DNA of 64,000 nt from Hirschia sp964351655 (GTDB taxonomy: Bacteria; Pseudomonadota; Alphaproteobacteria; Caulobacterales; Hyphomonadaceae). Within the stretch, counting starts at the first letter, position 1; every line of letters starts with the position of its first letter. The notes beneath the pieces are model-generated. The model had not been told where the DNA came from and ran no database searches. It saw only the letters and a program-made list of their open reading frames with translations. Position numbers and translations under genes: made by a program. Location of the stretch: positions 1 through 64,000 of the forward strand of contig CAYGPD010000012.1 in assembly GCA_964351655.1 (NCBI GenBank). The letters are read 5' to 3'. Of the stretch, positions 9,132 through 17,891 are shown one piece after another.

Positions 9132-9172
9132 TCAACCGAGCAGATAGACATGCTCGGTTGAGTAGCGTTTTT
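9132..9172 (+). terminator. Intrinsic terminator after trhO
   Basis: An 11-bp perfect stem (TCAACCGAGCA / TGCTCGGTTGA) with an 8-base loop is flanked by further pairing (GCTA / TAGC) and ends in TTTTT. It separates the convergent trhO and amidohydrolase genes. Confidence 0.8.
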
Positions 9173-9181
9173 GGGATGTGT

Positions 9182-10477
9182 TTAGCTCTTGGGGGCTTTG
9201 TGCACGGTTCCTGATTTCATCACGAAATCAACGTCCAACATTGGCTCCACGCTTTTCGTGACATCCCCATCTACGGCGATAATGTCAGCATGTTTGCCGA
9301 CGCTGATTGAGCCTATTTCATCAAATAGTTCGAGGTTTTTAGCGGCATTAACCGTGGCGGCATGTATAGCTTCTGTAGGGGTGTAGCCTGCTTGGACCAT
9401 GAAGTTTAATTCGCCCGCATTGAGGCCGTGTTTGGAAACACCAGAATCGGTTCCAAAAGCGACATTTACGCCACCTTCACGCGCACGGCGCAACATGTCG
9501 AGCATGAGCGGACCAACGATTTTCGCTTTTGCTTTGGTGGCGGGTGGCATCCAATCTTCTTTAGCCCAGTCTACAACAGTCATTCCAGCGAGCACTGTTG
9601 GGACAAGCGTCGCATTGTTTTCCTTGAAGAGGGCGATGGTTTCATCATCTAAATAGGTGCCGTGTTCGATGGAGTTTACACCAGCACGTAGGGCGGCGTT
9701 AATGCCGTTTTTACCGTGGGCATGAGCTGTGACGCGGCGGCCCATTGTTTTAGCTGTTTCGACAATAGCTTGCATTTCATCGTCGAATAATTGCTGTTCT
9801 AAGCCTGCTTTGGTGTTGGAGAGAACACCGCCCGTTGCTGTGATTTTAATGACATCAGCTCCGCGTTTGACCTGTTCGCGAACAGCGCGGCGGCAATCGT
9901 CAGCGCCGTTGCAAATGCTTTGTCTGTCAAAAACGGCTGAGATTTTAGGTGCGTAGCCGTTAGTATCTCCATGACCACCTGTTGCTGAGATGGATTGTCC
10001 GGCGGCAATGATGCGCGGGCCGCTGACTTTTCCACTGGCAATAGCATCACGCAGAGAGAAAATAGCTTCATTCGTTCCGCCAAGGTCTTGGACGGTCGTG
10101 AAGCCTGCATCCAATGTGCGCTTAGAAAATTGAGCACCTGCCAAAGCAAGGTCAACTTCACTATCATATAGTGCACGAATTGCGCTTCCTGGCCCGCCTT
10201 CATGTAGGACGTGAACGTGACAATCAATCATGCCTGGCATGACTGTATAGCCTTTTAGATCAACAGTCGTCGCGCCTTTGCTTGCTTTCACATAGCCGCT
10301 TTTAATATCTGTGATTTTATCATCTTCAATAATGATTGTGCGTTCAGTTTGAATATCCTTACCTGGTTCGGCAAGGAGCTTACCGGCATGAATGTAGATT
10401 GTATCTGCGAGCGCTAAAGGCGTCGCGGTTAAGCTGATCGCAGTTGCGCATAGAAGTGTTTTGAGTGTTTTTTTCAT
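9182..10477 (-). CDS. Exported metal-dependent amidohydrolase
   Basis: A 431-residue amidohydrolase-superfamily enzyme with a Sec signal peptide (about residues 1-24, cleaved near PLALA-DT), so probably periplasmic. Visible metal and catalytic signatures are MIDCHVHV (HxH), the carboxylated-Lys region ADVIKITATGG, THAHG, SIEHGTYL and FGTDSG. The layout resembles the imidazolonepropionase-like/Xaa-Pro dipeptidase group, several members of which are peptidases acting on C-terminal residues. The substrate cannot be read from the sequence. Monocistronic, convergent with trhO and divergent from the GST gene. Confidence 0.88.
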   Translation of the reverse strand: MKKTLKTLLCATAISLTATPLALADTIYIHAGKLLAEPGKDIQTERTIIIEDDKITDIKSGYVKASKGATTVDLKGYTVMPGMIDCHVHVLHEGGPGSAIRALYDSEVDLALAGAQFSKRTLDAGFTTVQDLGGTNEAIFSLRDAIASGKVSGPRIIAAGQSISATGGHGDTNGYAPKISAVFDRQSICNGADDCRRAVREQVKRGADVIKITATGGVLSNTKAGLEQQLFDDEMQAIVETAKTMGRRVTAHAHGKNGINAALRAGVNSIEHGTYLDDETIALFKENNATLVPTVLAGMTVVDWAKEDWMPPATKAKAKIVGPLMLDMLRRAREGGVNVAFGTDSGVSKHGLNAGELNFMVQAGYTPTEAIHAATVNAAKNLELFDEIGSISVGKHADIIAVDGDVTKSVEPMLDVDFVMKSGTVHKAPKS

Positions 10478-10672
10478 AAGCCTGTCCCCGAGAAAATATA
10501 ACGTGCCTTAGTTGTGCGCTTTGGTAGTTCATTTGTGTGTATTTTGGGAGAAGGTTAGAATGCTATACTAACACTAGCAAGTGGATCAGACTTTTAAGTC
10601 GGGCGTTATCACAATGAGTTGATAGCTCATTTTTGTTTGGAAATTTGCCGGTTTTCAGTTAGCCATATCTGC

Positions 10673-11353
10673 ATGACTAAAGACTCCCTACCTATTTTAT
10701 ATACTTTTCGTCGTTGTCCCTACGCTATGCGAGGGCGAATGGCTCTGCTTGTGTCTGGGCAATCCTTTGAGTGGCGTGAAATTTTGTTACGGGATAAGCC
10801 CGCGCAAATGCTAGAGGCCAGCGCAAAAGGGACTGTGCCAACGCTTGTTTTGCCCAATGGGGCCGTCATTGATGAAAGCCTTGATGTGATGTTGTGGGCG
10901 CTGACGATGAATGACCCTGAGGGGTGGTTGCCTATCAATGCAATGGATCGTGCCGTCACGTATGAATTGATTGAGCGCAATGATGGTCCCTTTAAGGGGC
11001 ATTTGGACCGATATAAATACGCGGCACGATATGATGGTGTTGATGGTTTAGAGCATCGTAGCGCCGGATTTGAAACTATAGCTGATTTAGACAAGCGATT
11101 AGCAGAGCAACCCTTTCTAGCTGGGGAAACTATGGGCTTAGCTGATTATGCTATATTTCCATTCATCCGACAATTTCGCGTAGCCGACCGTGAATGGTTT
11201 GATGCGCAAGATATTCCTCATGTGCATAAATGGCTACAGGCTGCGATGGCATCGCCTTTGTTTGAGGCAATTATGGTGAAGCGAAAACCGTGGAAAGATA
11301 CTTATGGAACTGAGGATCATGTTCCTGTTATCTATCCACGGGACAGGGCTTAA
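10673..11353 (+). CDS. Glutathione S-transferase family protein
   Basis: A GST-fold protein of about 226 residues. The N-terminal thioredoxin-like domain carries RRCPYAMRGRMAL (a CPYA-type N-terminal Cys, as in glutaredoxin-like and omega-like GSTs), GTVPTLVLPNG (the cis-Pro strand) and DESLDVM (the glutathione-binding Glu-Ser). The all-helical C-terminal domain has LADYAIFPFIRQF, the usual N-capping region. The ATG at 10673 is chosen over a TTG at 10619 because the fold begins immediately after it. Function is probably glutathione-dependent reduction or conjugation; the substrate is unknown. Its stop overlaps the convergent HIT gene's stop. Confidence 0.88.
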   Translation: MTKDSLPILYTFRRCPYAMRGRMALLVSGQSFEWREILLRDKPAQMLEASAKGTVPTLVLPNGAVIDESLDVMLWALTMNDPEGWLPINAMDRAVTYELIERNDGPFKGHLDRYKYAARYDGVDGLEHRSAGFETIADLDKRLAEQPFLAGETMGLADYAIFPFIRQFRVADREWFDAQDIPHVHKWLQAAMASPLFEAIMVKRKPWKDTYGTEDHVPVIYPRDRA

Positions 11354-11784
11354 AGTTCAGCGCGTATTTCTGCCGCGATAGTTTCTAATTCACCCATATC
11401 TGCCATCGTGCCGGAGGCGTGTGTTCCAACAGAATGGCCACGTCTGCGTGGGATGATATGGAAGTGCAGGTGAAAGACGGTTTGGCCTGCTAGCTCGCCA
11501 TTAAATTGAGTTAAAACAATGCCATCTGGCCCCAAAGCGCGCTCGACGGCTTTTGCAACTTTTTGAACGCGTTCCATATAGGGGCCGAGCTTTTCGGTTG
11601 GCATTTCCAGAAAATTGCGTGCTGTTACATTTTTGGGAATAACCAGCGTGTGACCGTCAGCTTGCGGGAAGACATCCATAAATGCCAATGCGATATCATC
11701 TTCATAGACCTTCACACATGGCATGTCGCCGCGTAGGATTTTAGCGAAAATATTCTCATTATCATAAGGTCCGTGAAGGCTCAT
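11350..11784 (-). CDS. HIT family nucleotide-binding protein
   Basis: A 144-residue histidine-triad protein of the Hint-like group (nucleotide phosphoramidate or adenylyl hydrolase). The triad FHLHFHIIPR (H-x-H-x-H) is complete, and the N-terminal NIFAKILRGDMPCVKVYEDD is typical of the family. Last gene of a likely ridA - FemAB-like - HIT operon, 15 bases after the FemAB-like gene. Its final four bases overlap those of the convergent GST gene. Confidence 0.94.
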   Translation of the reverse strand: MSLHGPYDNENIFAKILRGDMPCVKVYEDDIALAFMDVFPQADGHTLVIPKNVTARNFLEMPTEKLGPYMERVQKVAKAVERALGPDGIVLTQFNGELAGQTVFHLHFHIIPRRRGHSVGTHASGTMADMGELETIAAEIRAEL

Positions 11785-11799
11785 AGGATGTTCCTTTGT

Positions 11800-12978
11800 T
11801 TAGTCTTCGGGTTTGCGAAATGGGGTACGTTGACCAAGGTATTCAATATCAGCTTCAACCTGTTCGCGTTCATGTTCCAGATATTGAGCGATAGCGTCTG
11901 AGAAGCCTTGGTTTGCAATCCAATGGGCGGAATAGGTGGGGGTGGGTGCGTAGCCTCTGGCGAGCTTGTGGCCGCCTTGGGCGCCGGCTTCTACGCGCTT
12001 TAGATTGTGGGCGATCGCGTAATCTATGGCTTGGTAATAGCAGGTTTCAAAATGAAGGCAGGGGCGCGGTTCTGAGCACCCCCAATAGCGGCCATATAGC
12101 GTGTCTGAACCGATCATGTTGAGGGCGGCGGCTATGGGGCGATTGTCTTCAGTATCGCGCGCTAAAACGAGCAGAATTTTATCGCCCATTCGCTGGCCAA
12201 GCAGCTGGAAAAAGGCGCGGTTTAAATAGGGTGAACCCCATTTGCGAGCGCCAGTGTCTTGATAATATTTGTAAAAAATATCCCAGTGTTCAGATGTGAT
12301 TTGATCACCTGTGAGGTGTTCATAGAGAATGCCATCTTGCGCTTGGGCGCGCTCTTTTCTGAGGTTTTTGCGTTTACGAGAGGCGAGAACATCGAGAAAT
12401 GCGTCAAAATTTTTGTAATTATCATTTACCCAATGAAATTGCTGATCCGTCCGCTGGAGCAAGCTTTGGGCACCTAAATGCTCGTATTCGAGTGCATCGA
12501 TGAAGTTTAGGTGTAGGGATGATAGCTTGTTGGTTGCTGTGAGCTGGATGGCTGTTTGCAATAAGGCATCTTTGATGTGTTGGCCTGTTGGGTCTGCGCT
12601 TGCCAGCAGCCTGCGGCCTGTCACTGGTGTGAAGGGAATTGCGATCAAAAGCTTGGGATAATACTGACCACCTGCACGCTCAAACGCATCTGCCCATGCA
12701 TGATCAAATACAAACTCACCTTGAGAATGTGACTTGAGATACATCGGACAGGCACCGACGATTACACCATTTTGATCTTGCGCAATGATGTGGTGTGGAG
12801 CCCATCCTGTTTGGGGGCTGACACATTTAGTTTCTTCGAGTGCCTGAAGAAAGTCCCAGTCTAAAAAAGGATCATAAGGAAGATCAGCAGGATTTGCGAT
12901 TGCGTTCCAAGCTTCCCTATCCACATTGGAAAGGGAAGTCTCTATGCGCATGGAAAGTGTTAGTTCATCATCCGTCAT
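11800..12978 (-). CDS. FemAB-like GNAT-fold N-acyltransferase (COG3146 type)
   Basis: A 392-residue cytosolic protein resembling the COG3146/DUF482 family, predicted peptidoglycan-related or N-acyl transferases with a duplicated GNAT fold. Characteristic stretches are ANPADLPYDPFLDWDFLQALEE near the N-terminus, SRKRKNLRKERAQA mid-protein, GRYWGCSEPRPCLHFETCYYQAIDYA, and AGAQGGHKLARGY near the C-terminus. No family member is well characterised, so the acyl donor and acceptor are unknown. The Caulobacter holdfast modifier HfsK is also a FemAB/GNAT-type protein, but I see no specific evidence that this is HfsK. Middle gene of the ridA operon, 52 bases after ridA. Confidence 0.82.
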   Translation of the reverse strand: MTDDELTLSMRIETSLSNVDREAWNAIANPADLPYDPFLDWDFLQALEETKCVSPQTGWAPHHIIAQDQNGVIVGACPMYLKSHSQGEFVFDHAWADAFERAGGQYYPKLLIAIPFTPVTGRRLLASADPTGQHIKDALLQTAIQLTATNKLSSLHLNFIDALEYEHLGAQSLLQRTDQQFHWVNDNYKNFDAFLDVLASRKRKNLRKERAQAQDGILYEHLTGDQITSEHWDIFYKYYQDTGARKWGSPYLNRAFFQLLGQRMGDKILLVLARDTEDNRPIAAALNMIGSDTLYGRYWGCSEPRPCLHFETCYYQAIDYAIAHNLKRVEAGAQGGHKLARGYAPTPTYSAHWIANQGFSDAIAQYLEHEREQVEADIEYLGQRTPFRKPED

Positions 12979-13030
12979 GGGCTATATGTGGAGACCTTAT
13001 GTAACGGATGCAATCGCTAAAGGATTGCGT

Positions 13031-13489
13031 TTATTCAAATTCGACGATTGCATCAATTTCAACAGCAACGCCAAGAGGCAATACCGGACATGCGACGGCA
13101 GAACGTGCATGACGGCCTTTATCTCCAAATGCGTCAACCATCAGGTCTGAGCATCCATTGATAACTTGTGGGATTTCCACGAAATCTGGAGCTGCATTCA
13201 CGAAACCACCGAGCTTGACGATTCGCTTGACGCGGTCGAGTGAGCCAAGTGCGCCCTTCATTTGGGTGATAAGGTTGATTGCGCAAAGGCGGGCCGCAGC
13301 TTGGCCTTGCTCTGTTGTCATGTTCTCACCTAGACGCCCTTGGACTAATCCATCAGCATCCATTGAAATCTGACCGGAGATAAAAAGCTGATTTCCGGAC
13401 ATAACGTAAGGAAGATAGTTTGCCACAGCTGCTTTAGGTTCACCTAAAACGATTCCCATTTGTTCTAGTTTAGCTTCAGGTGATGGCAT
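13031..13489 (-). CDS. RidA family protein
   Basis: A protein of about 152 residues of the RidA/YjgF/UK114 superfamily, which hydrolyses reactive enamine/imine intermediates or performs related reactions. Visible signatures are YVMSGNQLFISGQISMDADG, the segment around KRIVKLGGFVNAAPDF, and a C-terminal strand HARSAVACPVLPLGVAVEIDAI containing the R-S-A-V motif in which the Arg binds the substrate carboxylate. The ATG at 13489 matches the family N-terminus (PSPEAKLEQMGI); upstream in-frame codons look non-coding. First gene of the minus-strand operon with the FemAB-like and HIT genes. Confidence 0.93.
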   Translation of the reverse strand: MPSPEAKLEQMGIVLGEPKAAVANYLPYVMSGNQLFISGQISMDADGLVQGRLGENMTTEQGQAAARLCAINLITQMKGALGSLDRVKRIVKLGGFVNAAPDFVEIPQVINGCSDLMVDAFGDKGRHARSAVACPVLPLGVAVEIDAIVEFE

Positions 13490-13863
13490 AGTGTGTCTCC
13501 GTATCGGCTTAGAATTGTCGAATTTATGTTGCCTCATCAGATGACAGATTATCGTCATTTTACAAGTTCGTTAACTCAATTAGACGAGATTAAGGTATCG
13601 TTAGGCTAGGTTTTCCTATTGTTCAGCTTAAGACTGAAGAGATTCGCTGGATGGGGTGTTTAGGGAGTGAAAATTAGAGGAAACTGCAGCTCAATCTGAA
13701 CGTTTGTTAATTGACTGATTATTCATGCACTTTTTTTAATAAATTAGTGCGGAAAAACGTGCATTTCGCTTGAATGTAAAAGGGTGTTTAACTCTCTTGC
13801 GCCAAATTGAAGGTTAAAAGTGGGGGAATCGCAAGTGCGATTTCACTTGGAGCAACGACTAAT
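13490..13863. promoter_or_regulatory. Divergent intergenic region between ridA and divK
   Basis: An AT-rich stretch of about 370 bases with no credible gene. It must carry the promoters of ridA (minus) and divK-pleD (plus). TTAA-containing segments occur (near 13570 and 13710), but none fits the CtrA consensus TTAA-N7-TTAA exactly by eye, so no regulator site is claimed. Confidence 0.5.
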
Positions 13864-14259
13864 ATGGCCGGAAGTACATTGAAAAAAGTTCTAGTCGTAG
13901 AGGACAATCCGTTGAACATGAAATTGTTCTGCGACCTTCTTGATGCTTTCGGTTTTGAAGCGGTGAAGTCTGAGGACGGCTTGCGGGCTGTTGAAATGGC
14001 TAAAGATATTCACCCTGATTTGATAATTATGGATATTCAGCTGCCTGACGTGTCTGGGTTAGACCTTGCGCGCTGGATTAAAGACGATGAAACAGTTCGG
14101 GATATCCCGATTCTTGCCGTGACTGCTTTTGCTATGCGTCAAGATGAAGAAGACGTGCGTGAGGCGGGGTGTGAGGCTTATATGACAAAGCCAATAGCAA
14201 TGGGTACTTTTATCAAAGCAGTTGAAGAATTGACCAGTCGTAAGGAGCGTGCCCATTGA
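13864..14259 (+). CDS. divK: Single-domain response regulator DivK
   Basis: A 131-residue receiver-only response regulator. The REC signatures are complete: VLVVEDNPLNMKLF (acidic pair), IIMDIQLPDVSGLDL (phospho-acceptor Asp), AVTAFAM (switch Thr) and MTKPI (Lys). Close similarity to Caulobacter DivK and the following pleD gene make the assignment strong. DivK is phosphorylated by PleC/DivJ-type kinases and controls DivL-CckA-CtrA and polar development. An in-frame TTG at 13807 would add an unlikely N-terminal extension; the ATG fits the family length of about 125. Its stop overlaps the pleD start, so the two are translationally coupled. Confidence 0.95.
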   Translation: MAGSTLKKVLVVEDNPLNMKLFCDLLDAFGFEAVKSEDGLRAVEMAKDIHPDLIIMDIQLPDVSGLDLARWIKDDETVRDIPILAVTAFAMRQDEEDVREAGCEAYMTKPIAMGTFIKAVEELTSRKERAH

Positions 14260-15626
14260 GCGCGCGTGTCCTTGTTGTTGATGACATAGAAGCTAACCGC
14301 AAATTGCTGTGTGCGAAGCTTTCGCACGAGTATTTTCAGGTCACAACAGCTGTAGATGGATTGGATGCGATTGATAAAGCGATCGCGACTGAACCGGACG
14401 TGATTTTGCTGGATGTGATGATGCCGCGTATGGACGGGTTTGAAGCGTGTCGTGAGCTCAAATTTGATCCACGTACAGAGCATATCCCAGTCGTTATGGT
14501 GACAGCACTTAGCGAACGTGAAGATCGTTTGAAGGGTTTGCGCGCGGGTGCGGATGACTTTTTAACAAAGCCTATCAATGATTTGCAGCTTTTATCGCGT
14601 GTGCGTGCACTATCAAAATATAAATTGGTTGCTGATGAGCTGCGCAAGCGCGAAGCTTCAGGGCGCCGCATAGGTGTGATTGACGTTACACCAACAGGAC
14701 GTGGGCAGAACCCTGCACGTGTCCTAGTTGTCGATGATAATGAACGTCAGGCAGCAAGAATTTGCCGCTATTTAGAGACTGACCATAAGCCGATGACACT
14801 GGCGAATGCGACAGGTGGTTTAGGGGCGGGTGCGGCAACTGTTGATATTATGGTGTTGTCACTGGGCGGTGAAAAATACGATGGTTTGAAGCTCTGCTCT
14901 TACCTTCGCAATCTGGAAGCCACACGTGACTTGCCGATTTTAGCGATTGTGGGTGCAGAAGATGAAGCTCTAGCGGTTCGCGCGCTTGATCTTGGAGCCT
15001 CAGATATTTTAGTGCGCCCGATTGATCCAGAAGAGTTACTTGCACGTGTGAAAACACAGGTGAGTAAGAAGCGGTATGTTGATTCACTGCGCGCGCGTTT
15101 AGATCAATCAATGGAGCTGGCCGTTACAGATCAGCTTACCGGATTGCACAATCGCCGTTATATGGAAAATCAGCTCGAACAATTTTTGAAACGCGCCAAT
15201 ATGGGGGGTGGCCCCGTATCGGTTCTGCTGTGTGACCTTGATCACTTTAAAAAGGTGAATGATGGATATGGTCATGATGTGGGTGATGAAGTGTTGCGCG
15301 AGTTTTCACGGCGGCTGATGAAAAATATCCGTCCAACAGATATTGCTTGTCGTTATGGCGGCGAAGAATTTATGGTAATTATGCCAGATACTACAATTCA
15401 GATGGCGCAGCTGACGGCAGAGCGCATTCGTGAGAAGGTTCACGGGTCTGGATTTAGTATCAATAACGGATTAGGTGAAATTCGTGTCACGATGTCGGGT
15501 GGTGCGGCTGTTACTTTCCCGCCGGATGATGGTGTAAATCAACTGATAAAACGAGCGGACGAAGCGCTATATAGCGCCAAGGAATCTGGCCGGAATAAGA
15601 TTGTTTGTAATTTTGATGGATTTTAA
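14256..15626 (+). CDS. pleD: Diguanylate cyclase response regulator PleD
   Basis: A 456-residue PleD: REC1 (about 1-120, with phospho-acceptor Asp in VILLDVMMPRMDG), an adaptor REC2 (about 150-270) and a GGDEF domain. GGEEF is at 368-372, and the product-inhibition I-site RPTD lies at 359-362, five residues upstream. REC2 has no acceptor Asp (MVLSLGGEKYDG), as in Caulobacter PleD, where it mediates dimerisation. It makes c-di-GMP and, in relatives, drives the swarmer-to-stalked transition, holdfast formation and loss of motility. Translation starts at a TTG that overlaps the divK stop (ATTGA), which implies coupling. A terminator follows at 15629-15656. Confidence 0.97.
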   Translation: MSARVLVVDDIEANRKLLCAKLSHEYFQVTTAVDGLDAIDKAIATEPDVILLDVMMPRMDGFEACRELKFDPRTEHIPVVMVTALSEREDRLKGLRAGADDFLTKPINDLQLLSRVRALSKYKLVADELRKREASGRRIGVIDVTPTGRGQNPARVLVVDDNERQAARICRYLETDHKPMTLANATGGLGAGAATVDIMVLSLGGEKYDGLKLCSYLRNLEATRDLPILAIVGAEDEALAVRALDLGASDILVRPIDPEELLARVKTQVSKKRYVDSLRARLDQSMELAVTDQLTGLHNRRYMENQLEQFLKRANMGGGPVSVLLCDLDHFKKVNDGYGHDVGDEVLREFSRRLMKNIRPTDIACRYGGEEFMVIMPDTTIQMAQLTAERIREKVHGSGFSINNGLGEIRVTMSGGAAVTFPPDDGVNQLIKRADEALYSAKESGRNKIVCNFDGF

Positions 15627-15628
15627 GA

Positions 15629-15656
15629 ATGGCGCTCTTAGGGGCGCTATTTTTTT
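15629..15656 (+). terminator. Intrinsic terminator after pleD
   Basis: A 9-bp stem with two G-U pairs (ATGGCGCTC / GGGCGCTAT) and a 4-base loop is followed by a run of seven T, immediately after the pleD stop codon. Confidence 0.75.
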
Positions 15657-15678
15657 ATGACGACTGATTGGCACAATT

Positions 15679-15712
15679 AAAAAGGGCTTGGAAATAAATC
15701 CAAGCCCTTTTT
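15679..15712. terminator. Bidirectional terminator between pleD and rpmG
   Basis: A 13-bp perfect stem (AAAAAGGGCTTGG / CCAAGCCCTTTTT) with an 8-base A/T loop gives U-tracts on both strands. It serves rpmG (minus strand) and backs up the pleD terminator. Confidence 0.88.
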
Positions 15713-15736
15713 AATTTTGAAATTGAAAGTTCGATC

Positions 15737-15904
15737 TTACTTGATCTTACCTTCTTTGAATTCAACGTGTTTACGGATGACTGGGTCGTACTTTTTCAAG
15801 ACGAGTTTTTCAGTCAAGTTACGCGGGTTTTTCTTCGTGACGTAGAAATAACCTGTGTCCGCAGTCGAATTCAGGCGAATTTTCACAGTGGTTGGTTTGG
15901 CCAT
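15737..15904 (-). CDS. rpmG: 50S ribosomal protein L33
   Basis: A 55-residue ORF found by direct translation. It begins MAKPTTVKIRLNSTADTG and continues through FYVTKKNPRNLTEKL to YDPVIRKHVEFKEGKIK. This is the short, basic, Cys-free (zinc-independent) form of L33 usual in alphaproteobacteria, a component of the large subunit near the E site. Its place directly beyond divK-pleD on the opposite strand is conserved in Caulobacter relatives. Downstream on the minus strand lies the 13-bp bidirectional terminator at 15679-15712. Length is normal for the family. Confidence 0.97.
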   Translation of the reverse strand: MAKPTTVKIRLNSTADTGYFYVTKKNPRNLTEKLVLKKYDPVIRKHVEFKEGKIK

Positions 15905-16186
15905 TGATCTCTTGCTCTGGTCGAGGCGCGGTTACTCGCGCGTGAAACGGAAAGCGTGCTTAAATCAGTAACCCCTCGCTTCGTCAAGGCCCGTTTCTTA
16001 ATTGTCTTCATTTCCCTAGAAATAAATATGAGCTGCGCTTTTCTCACTTAACGCAAAGGAGAGGATATACAGCTGGATTTTTCTTGATAAGGTATATCTT
16101 AGGGCGGGAAATGTTCCTGACTTTGGTCAGGCCTTTCTTAGACTCGTAAATAAAAAAGCTCAAATAAATAAAAGAGTGTACGGGAC

Positions 16187-17785
16187 ATGAAAACATCAAA
16201 CATATTGGCGGACCTCGGGGTCGCGCCAGCGAAACTGCATTTAAACCTCAAAGAAGCACCACTTTATGAAGCTGCGATTCGTCGTGGCGAAGGTGAAGTT
16301 GCCAATGGCGGCGCACTTGTTGTGAAGACTGGTGAACACACGGGTCGTTCTGCAAAGGATAAATTCACTGTACGGAACGCTTACACAGAAAAAACTGTGT
16401 GGTGGGACAATAATGAATCAATCACGCCAGAACAATTTGATCTTCTATGGGAAGATTTCCAAGCACATATGAATGGCAATGAGCTTTATGTTCAGCAGCT
16501 TTTTGGAGGGGCTGACTTAGATCACCGTGTGAGCGTGCGTATTGTCAATGAATTGGCGTGGCACAATCTGTTCATTCGTCACTTGCTGCGCCGTCCGACA
16601 GACGCCGAGCTTGCGACATTTGAAAATGATTTCACGATTGTGAATTTGCCATCTTTCCGCGCTGATCCGGCGCGTCACGGGACACGGTCTTCGACTGTGA
16701 TTGCTGTGAACTTTGAAAAGAAGATGATTCTAATTGGCGGCACATCTTATGCCGGTGAGACGAAGAAATCTGTGTTCACGATTTTGAACTATCTGCTTCC
16801 AGAATCAAATGTGATGCCGATGCATTGTTCGGTGAATACATCTGAGAAAGAAGACGCGGCTATTTTCTTTGGCCTATCTGGTACGGGTAAAACGACTTTG
16901 TCTGCTGATCAGTCTCGCATTCTTGTGGGCGATGATGAGCATGGTTGGTCTGAAAATGGTTTGTTCAATTTTGAGGGGGGCTGTTACGCCAAAATGATCA
17001 ACCTCTCCCAAGAGGCTGAACCAGAAATTTACGCGACGACGAAGCAATGGGGCACTGTGCTTGAAAACACTGTGATGGACCCTGTGACGCGTGAGCTTGA
17101 TCTGTTTGATAACTCATTGGCAGAAAACTCTCGCGGGGCATATCCGATCTCGGCTATTCCTAATGCGTCTGAGAGCGGGCGGTGTGGACAGCCAAAGAAT
17201 TTGATCATGCTGACAGCGGATGCCTTTGGTGTGTTGCCGCCAATTGCGAAACTGACGCCAGAACAAGCCATGTATCACTTCTTATCGGGCTATACTGCGA
17301 AAGTGGCTGGAACTGAAAAGGGTGTCACGGAGCCAACGGCTGCATTCTCAACGTGTTTTGGTGCGCCATTTATGCCGCGTCATCCATCTGAATATGGTGA
17401 TCTGCTCGGTAAGCTGATTGAGAAGTACAATGTGGACTGCTGGTTGGTGTCTACAGGCTGGACAGGTGGTCCTTATGGCACGGGTAGCCGTATGCCGATT
17501 AAAGCGACACGTGCGCTGCTAAACGCTGCGTTGGATGGATCATTGGTTCGGGGTGAGTTCCGTAAGGATGAGACATTTGGCTTTATGGTGCCAACCAAGC
17601 TTGAAGGCGTGGATGATAAAATCCTGACACCGCGCGAAACATGGGCTGATAAAGCAGCCTATGATGCACAAGCGGCAAAGCTTGCGGGAATGTTCGTGAA
17701 GAACTTCAAAGTGTTTGAAGCTTATGTGTCCGACGGCGTGAAGGCAGCTGCACCTGTTGCACAGCAAACTGTGCCGGCTGAGTAA
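16187..17785 (+). CDS. pckA: Phosphoenolpyruvate carboxykinase (ATP)
   Basis: A 532-residue cytosolic PEP carboxykinase, the gluconeogenic enzyme making PEP from oxaloacetate with ATP. ATP-type signatures are present: GLSGTGKTTLSAD (P-loop), GDDEHGWSENGLFNFEGGCYAK (the PEPCK signature with metal-binding Asp residues), TGEHTGRSAKDKF near the N-terminus, and the segment around GTGSRMPIKATRAL. Length is normal. It has its own terminator at 17810-17835. A phosphoenolpyruvate carboxylase, carrying the opposing anaplerotic flux, lies at the right edge of the window. Confidence 0.98.
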   Translation: MKTSNILADLGVAPAKLHLNLKEAPLYEAAIRRGEGEVANGGALVVKTGEHTGRSAKDKFTVRNAYTEKTVWWDNNESITPEQFDLLWEDFQAHMNGNELYVQQLFGGADLDHRVSVRIVNELAWHNLFIRHLLRRPTDAELATFENDFTIVNLPSFRADPARHGTRSSTVIAVNFEKKMILIGGTSYAGETKKSVFTILNYLLPESNVMPMHCSVNTSEKEDAAIFFGLSGTGKTTLSADQSRILVGDDEHGWSENGLFNFEGGCYAKMINLSQEAEPEIYATTKQWGTVLENTVMDPVTRELDLFDNSLAENSRGAYPISAIPNASESGRCGQPKNLIMLTADAFGVLPPIAKLTPEQAMYHFLSGYTAKVAGTEKGVTEPTAAFSTCFGAPFMPRHPSEYGDLLGKLIEKYNVDCWLVSTGWTGGPYGTGSRMPIKATRALLNAALDGSLVRGEFRKDETFGFMVPTKLEGVDDKILTPRETWADKAAYDAQAAKLAGMFVKNFKVFEAYVSDGVKAAAPVAQQTVPAE

Positions 17786-17809
17786 GTTCTTGCAGAATTA
17801 AATATTAGG

Positions 17810-17839
17810 AAGGCGGCTCTAAGCGGGGCCGCCTTTTTT
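17810..17839 (+). terminator. Intrinsic terminator after pckA
   Basis: An 8-bp stem (AAGGCGGC / GCCGCCTT) is followed by TTTTTTA, about 25 bases after the pckA stop codon. Confidence 0.85.
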
Positions 17840-17891
17840 ATGTGTCGCAAAGGGTGGAAAGAATTTTATCGACGTTAAATGGTATATGAGA

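Noticed and set aside
11800..12978. Identification of the FemAB-like gene as the holdfast modifier hfsK
   Set aside because: Both are broadly FemAB/GNAT-type, but this protein's motifs fit the general COG3146 family and its neighbours are ridA and a HIT gene, 27 kb from the polysaccharide locus.
13490..13863. Possible CtrA boxes upstream of divK
   Set aside because: TTAA elements are present, but none shows the TTAA-N7-TTAA spacing; in AT-rich DNA single TTAA words are expected by chance.
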